NCBI GenBank assembly: GCA_003242645.1
Contig: QGVC01000178.1
Span: 1 to 7,283 of the forward strand
DNA length: 7,283 nt
DNA from: Pseudomonadota bacterium
GTDB lineage: Bacteria; Pseudomonadota; Alphaproteobacteria; Rhizobiales; Hyphomicrobiaceae
Direction of reading: 5' to 3'
Below are positions 1 through 5,256 of the stretch, in pieces (within the stretch, counting starts at the first letter, position 1; every line of letters begins with the position of its first letter). The notes beneath the pieces are model-generated. The model made no database searches. It saw only the letters and a list, made by a program, of their open reading frames with translations, and was not told the origin of the DNA. Position numbers and translations under genes: made by a program.

Positions 1-342
1 TCTCGGCGGGATCGGGATGAGAGCAGCGCCGCGGAAGAAGGCGACCTTCACGTACTTCGTGAAGCAATGAAAACTGAGGAACCAGATATTGTCCTCGACA
101 CCAAAGAACGGCGAGTTCCATTTGACGGCTTTGCGCACGCCGGGAACGGTGCGGGAGATGATCGCGTCGAGACGGCGGCCGACATTTTGTTTCCAGCCCG
201 GCATCGCCGCGATGTAGGCCTGCACCGGAGCGTCGCCGTAGCCCTTCGGGATCTGAGGATTGCCGCCCGAGAGGAGGACCGGTTGCGTGGGGGCTGCCTT
301 GGCCGCCGACTTCCTGGGCTTCCGGGATGACTTGTCGGCCAT
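1..342 (-). CDS. DUF1801 (YdhG/frataxin-like fold) protein, partial, 3' end outside window
   Basis: Read on the minus strand, an open frame starts with ATG at 342-340 and runs 114 codons without a stop to the window edge, so the C-terminus is missing. A GGAG ribosome binding site (complement of 351-354) lies 8 bases before the ATG. The first 20 residues are Lys/Ser/Ala rich (MADKSSRKPRKSAAK), probably a flexible basic tail. The folded part starts near residue 38, and residues 73-100 carry the family pattern: VKWNSPFFG (73-81), an IWFLSF strand (86-91) and YVKVAFFRGA (97-106), followed by a proline-rich stretch. This matches the DUF1801/PF08818 family, small cytosolic proteins with a frataxin-like fold. 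Bacillus YdhG-type members have been proposed as iron chaperones, but most have no proven role. It is divergent from the L,D-transpeptidase gene. Family is fairly sure; function is unknown. Confidence 0.
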   Translation of the reverse strand, partial: MADKSSRKPRKSAAKAAPTQPVLLSGGNPQIPKGYGDAPVQAYIAAMPGWKQNVGRRLDAIISRTVPGVRKAVKWNSPFFGVEDNIWFLSFHCFTKYVKVAFFRGAALIPIPPR

Positions 343-482
343 GGGACTTGCTCCACTCGAAGGCGTGATCATCTGCTGCGGGGGCCATATCTTGCACGCT
401 AGGCTCAGATTGCGGCGCTTCTGCAGGACTGGCGAAATGCTACGCGCAAGGTAGAGCGCATAGGCTATCCCTCATCCAAGAG

Positions 483-512
483 TTGCAGAACTTGCCGTTG
501 CCACGATAGTAT
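483..512 (+). promoter_or_regulatory. Weak candidate promoter for the L,D-transpeptidase gene
   Basis: TTGCAG at 483-488 and TAGTAT at 507-512 are separated by 18 bases. Each box differs from consensus (TTGACA / TATAAT) at two positions. It points toward the transpeptidase gene but lies about 200 bases upstream of its start codon. Similar pairs can arise by chance, so this is only a candidate. Confidence 0.
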
Positions 513-523
513 CCTACACCTCC

Positions 524-554
524 GACGTGCGACGTCTGACATTTCGGCAGAAAT
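524..554. repeat. Two adjacent small inverted repeats (operator-like)
   Basis: The first dyad is GACGT-GCG-ACGTC at 524-536 (5-base arms, 3-base centre). The second is ATTTC-GGCA-GAAAT at 541-554 (5-base arms, 4-base centre). They lie 4 bases apart, immediately downstream of the candidate -10 box at 507-512, where an operator could sit. Short dyads are common by chance, so a regulatory role is inference only. Confidence 0.
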
Positions 555-719
555 TCCGTCGTCCGAGTGTCACGCGCCGCAGAGCTGTCGTCTTTGCGCC
601 CGCCTTTTTGCCTTAAAGAATCGACTACATGCGCTAAAGTCTGAAAGACGCAGCGAAAGCCGAGCCGATGGCTGACATGCCGAACGAGAGCCGGCGGCTG
701 TGATGGGGGTGGTGAAAGG

Positions 720-1886
720 ATGAGATTTAGGGGCTTCGCGCTCGTCGGGCTTTTCACGATGGTCTCCGTTGGGACTGCGGCGACCATACTCGCCCTCGAC
801 GAGGCGGGCATCATCCAGCTGGTTGCTGTCGAAAAGACTGCGCGGCAAGAGGTGGCGCTGGCCGTTGCTGAACCTGAGCCTGTGGCGCCATTGGCGATCC
901 CTGTGCCGCAGCCGGCGACGCGGCCCACCCCGAAGACGATCGAGCGGTTCACCTACGCGTCGCTCGACCCGGCGGAGTTGCTGCCGTCACCGAACCTTCG
1001 CCAGGAGGAAATCTCGGAAGAGCCGGAGGAGCCGGACTCGCCCGAGGTGGCAGGCGTGCCGGAGGAGGTTGACGATGAAGCAGAGGAATCGCTGACCAGC
1101 GATCCCCCAGCGGAGCTCGAGACGACCGACTCCTGGCGCGTGGACGTCAAGCCGGAAGAGCGCGAGGCTCAATCCGCCGAGAAGCCGGTGCGCAGCACCC
1201 CACAGACGCAACGCTCGCGCGGCGTATACCGGTCGCCTGCCCTGGAAAAGCGCTTGGCAGAGATCTCTCCTGGCGCGACTGCGCGGCTCTGGAAGAAGTT
1301 CAGCTCGGCGAAGGCAGCCTGGCCTCCGGCCGAGATCGCCCTGGTGGCGATCAAGGACGAGAAGGTCATCGAGCTGTATGCCCGCAAGGAAGAGAACACC
1401 GAGTGGCAGTTCGTGCACCGCTATCCGGTGCTGGCGGCGAGCGGTGGCCCCGGCCCGAAACTGCGCCAGGGTGACAAGCAGGTGCCGGAGGGTGTCTACC
1501 GCATCTCGCTGCTCAACCCCAACAGCCGCTACCACGTCTCCCTGCGGGTCAACTACCCGAACGAGTTCGATCGCGAGAAGGCCAAGGAGGATGGCCGCAC
1601 CAATCTCGGCGGCGACATCATGATCCACGGCAAGGATAAGTCAGCCGGCTGCCTGGCCGTGGGCGACGAGGCCGCGGAGGAGCTGTTCGTCCTCGCAGCA
1701 CACGTCGGGCTGGACAACATCAAGCTCATCATTGCGCCGACGGATTTCAGGAGGCGCGGCATCCCGCCAGTGGCGCCGCATCAGCCGAAGTGGCTGCCTG
1801 AACTCTACACCCAGGTCGCTGAGGCGATGACGGAGTTCAAAGCGCCACCGCCGCGGATCAGCTTGCTCTCCTTGTTCGGCATCTGA
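720..1886 (+). CDS. L,D-transpeptidase family protein (YkuD fold, YafK-like)
   Basis: 388 residues. Role expected from the family: a periplasmic cysteine transpeptidase acting on peptidoglycan tetrapeptides (3-3 crosslinks, attachment or release of a wall-linked protein). Residues 1-26 are a short basic start (MRFR) plus a hydrophobic stretch, a signal peptide or membrane anchor. Residues about 45-165 are a disordered-looking linker rich in Pro and Glu, most acidic at 96-135. The catalytic domain spans about 203-340: strand IALVAIKDEKVIELY (206-220), VPEGVYRI (255-262), LNPNSRYHVSLRVNYP (265-280), then MIHG (301-304) and KSAGC (307-311). Cys311 is the expected nucleophile with His303, Ser308 and Gly310. 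SAGC rather than SHGC resembles the YafK/DpaA branch. The tail beyond 345 is proline rich. The start is chosen because the basic MRFR suits a signal peptide; a G-rich stretch (704-712) is a poor ribosome binding site. Met14 is an alternative start. Whether it is a transferase or an amidase-like hydrolase cannot be read from the sequence. Confidence 0.
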   Translation: MRFRGFALVGLFTMVSVGTAATILALDEAGIIQLVAVEKTARQEVALAVAEPEPVAPLAIPVPQPATRPTPKTIERFTYASLDPAELLPSPNLRQEEISEEPEEPDSPEVAGVPEEVDDEAEESLTSDPPAELETTDSWRVDVKPEEREAQSAEKPVRSTPQTQRSRGVYRSPALEKRLAEISPGATARLWKKFSSAKAAWPPAEIALVAIKDEKVIELYARKEENTEWQFVHRYPVLAASGGPGPKLRQGDKQVPEGVYRISLLNPNSRYHVSLRVNYPNEFDREKAKEDGRTNLGGDIMIHGKDKSAGCLAVGDEAAEELFVLAAHVGLDNIKLIIAPTDFRRRGIPPVAPHQPKWLPELYTQVAEAMTEFKAPPPRISLLSLFGI

Positions 1887-1909
1887 CAAAGTCGAGCGGC
1901 TTACCGGTC

Positions 1910-1928
1910 GTTGCGAGAAAACTCGAAC
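1910..1928. other. Short hairpin in the gap between convergent genes
   Basis: The 85-base gap 1887-1971 lies between the ends of the transpeptidase gene (plus) and the second permease gene (minus). It holds a dyad: GTT plus CGAG pair with CTCG plus AAC around an AAAA loop, with one bulged G at 1913. The stem is only 7 pairs and no T-run follows on either strand, so it is not a textbook intrinsic terminator. Termination here may be factor dependent. Confidence 0.
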
Positions 1929-1971
1929 GATGGGCGCGGTTGGTCTCGTCTCGTTCGCTCGTCAGGCTGTG

Positions 1972-2799
1972 CTACGGCCCAGCTGATTGCTGCCTCATCC
2001 GTTCACTCCGCGCGCGCAGCAGCTCCACCACGAGCAAGAGCAAGACGGCGACCAGCGTCAGCATGACGGCGACAGCGGCAATCGTCGGATTGAAGCTGTC
2101 GCGCAGGCCGGAGAACATCTCCCGCGGGATGGTGCGCTGGTGCGGCGCGCCGAGAAGCAGCACCGTCACCACCTCGTCGAATGACGTGGCGAACGCGAAG
2201 AGCGCTCCGGCGGCCACTCCTGGAGCGACCAGCGGCAGCATGATCCGGCGGAACACGGTGATCGGCGGCGCGCCGAGGCTCGCGGCAGCACGGATGAGAT
2301 TGCGATCGAATGAGGCCAGGGCGGCGGTGACGGTGACCACGGGGAAGGGCGCGCCGAGCGCGGCGTGGGCGATGATCAGGCCGGTGTAGGACTGAGTGAG
2401 GCCGAACGGCGCGAAGAAGAAGTATAGCCCAACGGCGACGATCACGATCGGCACCACCAGCGGTGACAGCAGCAGCGCAGACACGGCGGCCTTGCCCCGG
2501 AAATCCGCGAGCGAAAGTCCGATCGCCGCCAGCGTGCCGAGCACCGTGGCGATGAGGGTGGCTGGCAGCCCGATCAGGAACGAGTTCACGACGGCGATGC
2601 GCCACTTGTCGCTGGCGAAGACGGCTTCGTACCAGCGTGTGGTGAACCCGCGGAGCGGATAAGTCAGGAACTCGGAGTCGTTCACCGACAGCGGCATGAT
2701 CGCCAGGATCGGCGCGACGAGAAAGATGAACACCAGCGTGGCGGCCGTGATCAGCACGATGCGGGCGATCTGCTCGGTGCGGGTTTTTGGACCGTGCAT
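1972..2799 (-). CDS. ABC transporter inner-membrane permease, PotC-type (spermidine/putrescine-like)
   Basis: 275 residues, the usual PotC size. It is the second membrane subunit of the importer, in the inner membrane next to the PotB-type subunit. Six membrane segments can be placed at about 12-36, 68-92, 104-130, 139-161, 191-213 and 237-261. The cytoplasmic EAA loop that docks on the ATPase is at about 168-194 (AAASLGAPP followed by IMLPLVAPG). SFDEVV (206-211) matches the conserved segment after the EAA loop in PotC-type permeases. The frame is open upstream to 2910, but that part overlaps the preceding permease and its translation is not membrane-like. I chose the ATG at 2799-2797, 5 bases after the preceding stop, which suggests translational coupling. 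A TTG at 2808-2806 overlapping that stop is a possible alternative. No strong ribosome binding site is visible. It ends with TAG and is the last gene of the operon. Family is sure; substrate is not. Confidence 0.
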   Translation of the reverse strand: MHGPKTRTEQIARIVLITAATLVFIFLVAPILAIMPLSVNDSEFLTYPLRGFTTRWYEAVFASDKWRIAVVNSFLIGLPATLIATVLGTLAAIGLSLADFRGKAAVSALLLSPLVVPIVIVAVGLYFFFAPFGLTQSYTGLIIAHAALGAPFPVVTVTAALASFDRNLIRAAASLGAPPITVFRRIMLPLVAPGVAAGALFAFATSFDEVVTVLLLGAPHQRTIPREMFSGLRDSFNPTIAAVAVMLTLVAVLLLLVVELLRARSERMRQQSAGP

Positions 2800-2804
2800 C
2801 GTGC

Positions 2805-4037
2805 TCAACCCAGCTTCACGAGATTCAGGCCGACAAGCCGTGCATACACCACGTAGAGGACCGCGGTGGCTGTCAGCAGCAGCACGCCCAAAGCGGCAGC
2901 CAGTCCCCAATTGGCGCTCGACGTCGTGTAGAAGGCGATGAAGTGCGCGAGCATCTGATCATCGGCCCCGCCGACAAGAGCCGGCGTGACGTAGTAGCCC
3001 AGCGCCATGATGAAGACGAGCAGCACGCCCGCCGCGACGCCTGGCAGGGTTTGCGGCAGGTAGACCCGGATGAACGCGATGGCCGGGTGGGCCCCCAGGG
3101 ACAGGGCGGCCCGCATGTACGTCGGCGGGATCGCCTTCATGGTGGCGTACATCGGCAGGATCATGAACGGCAGCAGCACGTGCGTCATCGCGACGATCAC
3201 GCCGGTGCGATTGAAGATCAGTCGCATGGGTTCATTGATGATGCCGAGCGCCTGCAGCGCACCGTTGATGAGGCCCTGATCCTGGAGGAGAACGATCCAC
3301 GCCGCCGAGCGCACCAGGAGCGATGTCCAGAACGGCAGCAGGACGAGGATCAACAGCAATCCGGCAATGCGCTTTGGTGCGTTGGCGACGAGGTAGGCGA
3401 CCGGAAAGCCGAGCACGAGCGCCAGCACTGTGACGGTGGCCGAAATCAGGAGCGTCCGTCCGAGCACTTGCAAATAGAGCGACTGCTCCGGCGGGCGCCA
3501 TGCGACCTTGTTGTTTGGGGTGCGCTCGAGGTCGAGCGCGGTTAGCAAATAGAAATCCGTCAGTGGACCTGCCGCCTGCGAAATGGCGATCCACGTCGCG
3601 CGCTCGCCCCAGGCTGGATTGATTTCGATAAGACGGGCGCGCCAGTCGGGTGGATCGCTCGTATCTCGCCGCAGCTCCCGCGCGGTGTTCATGACCAGGC
3701 TGCGGCCATCGCGCAGGGCATAATTCAGCCGGCGGGCGGCGATGGAGATGGTCCGCGTCTGGGCAGACTCGCGGATGTCCTCGCCAAGGGCGCGGAACAT
3801 CTCCGGAGTGGGATCGGACTTTCGATCCCACACCCAGGCTTTCGTCAGCGCTGCCGTACGCGGCCAAACCTCGGACAGCTCCGTGTCGACGATCGACCGC
3901 CGGAGCATGTCACCGATCGGCAGCACGAAGGAGACCAGCAGAAACAGGAACAGCGGCGCGATCAACGCGATTGCCCTCAAACGGCGCCGGCGTTCGGCCC
4001 GTTTGAGGTGACGTGCGAGATCGGTGTAGCGCGCCAT
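2805..4037 (-). CDS. ABC transporter inner-membrane permease, PotB-type, with long periplasmic insert
   Basis: 410 residues, about 120 more than E. coli PotB (about 285). The N-terminus is cytoplasmic and very basic (Arg/Lys at 10-21). Membrane segment 1 is at about 22-43, ending VLPIGD. Residues about 44-190 are a hydrophilic insert that should be periplasmic. Further membrane segments are at about 193-217, 224-251, 278-300, 332-352 and 378-400. The EAA loop that contacts the ATPase is near 308-334 (RAALSLGAHP, then YLPQTLPG). Larger PotB-like permeases are, from memory, common in alphaproteobacterial operons of this kind. The ATG at 4037-4035 is the only plausible start: no in-frame ATG, GTG or TTG lies just upstream, and the next Met (44) would remove the first membrane segment. 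Its ribosome binding site is odd, since AGGA abuts the ATG with no spacer. The gene lies 70 bases after the binding-protein gene, across a hairpin, and ends 5 bases before the next permease. Confidence 0.
   Translation of the reverse strand: MARYTDLARHLKRAERRRRLRAIALIAPLFLFLLVSFVLPIGDMLRRSIVDTELSEVWPRTAALTKAWVWDRKSDPTPEMFRALGEDIRESAQTRTISIAARRLNYALRDGRSLVMNTARELRRDTSDPPDWRARLIEINPAWGERATWIAISQAAGPLTDFYLLTALDLERTPNNKVAWRPPEQSLYLQVLGRTLLISATVTVLALVLGFPVAYLVANAPKRIAGLLLILVLLPFWTSLLVRSAAWIVLLQDQGLINGALQALGIINEPMRLIFNRTGVIVAMTHVLLPFMILPMYATMKAIPPTYMRAALSLGAHPAIAFIRVYLPQTLPGVAAGVLLVFIMALGYYVTPALVGGADDQMLAHFIAFYTTSSANWGLAAALGVLLLTATAVLYVVYARLVGLNLVKLG
3808..3831. repeat. Perfect 9-bp inverted repeat inside the first permease gene
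   Basis: GTGGGATCG (3808-3816) and CGATCCCAC (3823-3831) are exact reverse complements around a 6-base loop. It lies in codons about 69-77 of the PotB-type permease, at the start of the periplasmic insert. The mRNA could fold into a stable hairpin here. Coding constraint alone could also produce it. Confidence 0.
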
Positions 4038-4071
4038 TCCTACTCGTCGGTGCGATCGGCCTGACGATTGA

Positions 4072-4098
4072 GGCGGCCAATCGACGTGCCTGGCCGCC
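4072..4098 (-). other. Intercistronic hairpin between binding-protein and permease genes
   Basis: In the 70-base gap between the binding-protein stop and the first permease, GGCGGCCA (4072-4079) and TGGCCGCC (4091-4098) form a perfect 8-bp GC-rich stem with an 11-base loop. In the transcript the hairpin starts about 10 bases after the stop codon. An alternative pairing of CAATCG with CGATTG overlaps both arms, and a second CAATCG follows (complement of 4065-4070). No U-run follows, so full termination is unlikely. Such hairpins after binding-protein genes can protect the upstream mRNA or partly stop transcription, giving more binding protein than permease. That role is inferred from other ABC operons. 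Confidence 0.
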
Positions 4099-4107
4099 GA
4101 TTGCGGC

Positions 4108-5160
4108 TTATTTCTGAGCCGCCCAAGTGTTGAAGCGCTCCGTCAGCCGGTCGATATTCTCGATCCAGAACCGGTCAGAGATCTGCACACCGTTCTTGAT
4201 GTTGTCCGGGTGCGTCGGCAGGTCGACGAGACGCTTCGGGTCGATCTGCTCGTTGGCCTTCACGTTCGTCACGCCGTAGGCAATGTACTCGGGAAGCTTC
4301 GCCTGGTGCTCGGCCCGGCCGACGAACTCCAGAAACTTGTACGCTTCCTCGATATTCGGCGATGTTTTGAGGATCACCCAGCTGTCGAGCGTGTACAGCG
4401 TGCCGTTCCACTGGATGCCGAAATTGCGCTTGTCGTTGCGGATGGCTGCGTCGATGCGGCCATTGTAGGCCGATGTCATCACCACCTCGCCGGATGCCAG
4501 GAGCTGCGGGGCCTGGGCTCCGGACTTCCACCAGATGAGGTCGTTCTTGATGGTGTCGAGCTTCTTGAATGCGCGATCGACGCCCTCTGGGGTGCTCAGG
4601 ACCTTGTAGACCTCGGCCGGCGGGACACCGTCCGCCATCAGCGCGATCTCGAGGTTGCTCTTCGGGCCCTGGCGCAGGGCACGCTTGCCGGGGAATTTCT
4701 TGGTGTCGAAGAAGTCAGCCCAACCCTTAGGCTCTTCCTTCAGCCTGTCCTTGTCGTAAGCGAGGACGAAGTTCCACATGATCGTGCCGATGCCGCACTC
4801 ATGCTGCGCGGCCGGCAGATAGCGATCCCTGCCGCCAATCTTGTCCCACTCGATCGGCAGGAACATGCCCTCGTCGCAGCCGAGCTCCAGCTCCTCGCTC
4901 TCGACCTGGACGACATCCCATCCGGAATCCGTGCCGCCCTGAACTTTGGAGCGCAGCACGCCAATGCCGCCATCCCAGCTCTCGTCGATCAGCTGGACGC
5001 CGGTGGCCTTGAAGGGCTCGAAATAGACCTTCCTCTGCGCATCCTGATAGGCGCCGCCCCAGGACACCACCGTCAGCGGGCGTTTCGCGAGGGCATCGAA
5101 GGCCATCAGTCCGGCGCCGGCCACCACCGCTGCCAGAAGCACTTTACTGCTCAGTCGCAT
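4108..5160 (-). CDS. Periplasmic substrate-binding protein of polyamine-type ABC importer (PotD/PotF class)
   Basis: 350 residues, usual for the family. Residues 1-25 are a Sec signal peptide: MRLSSK, a hydrophobic core (8-20) and ALA before the likely cut at Lys26. The mature protein begins with LTVVSWGGAYQDA (29-41), the first strand and ligand-loop pattern of PotD-like proteins (SBP_bac family, cluster D). It continues with WDVVQVESEELELGC (81-95), IMWNFVLAYDKDRL (127-140), WADFFDTKKFPGKRAL (147-162), TSAYNGRIDAA (229-239) and TLDSWVILK (257-265). Asp259 lines up by eye with a ligand-binding Asp of PotD. Cys95 and Cys122 are the only cysteines and may form a disulfide. The frame is open to 5223, but the ATG at 5160-5158 is preferred because it begins the signal peptide and has a strong GGGAGGAG ribosome binding site. 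It captures the ligand for the two permeases downstream. Class is sure; polyamine as the ligand is only a family guess. Confidence 0.
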   Translation of the reverse strand: MRLSSKVLLAAVVAGAGLMAFDALAKRPLTVVSWGGAYQDAQRKVYFEPFKATGVQLIDESWDGGIGVLRSKVQGGTDSGWDVVQVESEELELGCDEGMFLPIEWDKIGGRDRYLPAAQHECGIGTIMWNFVLAYDKDRLKEEPKGWADFFDTKKFPGKRALRQGPKSNLEIALMADGVPPAEVYKVLSTPEGVDRAFKKLDTIKNDLIWWKSGAQAPQLLASGEVVMTSAYNGRIDAAIRNDKRNFGIQWNGTLYTLDSWVILKTSPNIEEAYKFLEFVGRAEHQAKLPEYIAYGVTNVKANEQIDPKRLVDLPTHPDNIKNGVQISDRFWIENIDRLTERFNTWAAQK

Positions 5161-5163
5161 GCA

Positions 5164-5171
5164 CTCCTCCC
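5164..5171 (-). promoter_or_regulatory. Strong ribosome binding site that fixes the start of the binding-protein gene
   Basis: The complement of 5164-5171 reads GGGAGGAG, 3 bases before the ATG at 5160; its GGAGG core is 5 bases away. It is the strongest such site in the operon and supports this start over the in-frame ATG at 5223. It fits the need for more binding protein than membrane subunits. Confidence 0.
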
Positions 5172-5256
5172 TTTGCGTCCTGATGCCAACTCTCGTGTAC
5201 GGCCTGCTATTCCGGCGGGACATACATCTCGCTGCAGAAACAGTATTCCTGGCCAG

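Larger units (their letters stand above)
343..719. promoter_or_regulatory. Divergent intergenic region between DUF1801 gene and L,D-transpeptidase gene
   Basis: This 377-base gap separates two divergent genes, so it should hold both promoters. No convincing coding frame is present: the short open frames lack ribosome binding sites or overlap the neighbours out of frame. For the plus-strand gene, TTGCAG (483-488) and TAGTAT (507-512) with an 18-base spacer form a weak sigma70-like pair. Just downstream are two short dyads, 524-536 and 541-554. If the start of transcription is near 519, the transpeptidase mRNA would have a leader of about 200 bases. I could not pick a promoter for the minus-strand gene. 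All of this is by eye. Confidence 0.

Noticed and set aside
48..356. 102-codon minus-strand frame at the left edge
   Set aside because: It overlaps the DUF1801 gene in another frame. The DUF1801 frame has the family motifs and a ribosome binding site; this one is Arg/Ser/Pro rich.
440..952. 170-codon minus-strand frame covering the gap before and the start of the transpeptidase gene
   Set aside because: Over half overlaps the transpeptidase coding sequence antisense, it is low complexity (Ala/Ser/Thr runs), and it has no recognisable domain.
1910..1928. Intrinsic terminator between the convergent genes
   Set aside because: The stem is short and AT/GC mixed with a bulge, and neither strand has a T-run after it, so I list it only as a hairpin.
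2800..2910. N-terminal extension of the second permease up to the ATG at 2910
   Set aside because: The extension overlaps the end of the first permease gene, and its Arg/Cys-rich translation resembles no PotC N-terminus. The ATG at 2799 gives the usual length.
2787..3545. 252-codon open frame on the plus strand, rich in Arg, Asp, Glu and Gln
   Set aside because: It is antisense to the permease gene, with the skewed composition expected of a shadow frame; no family pattern was recognised.
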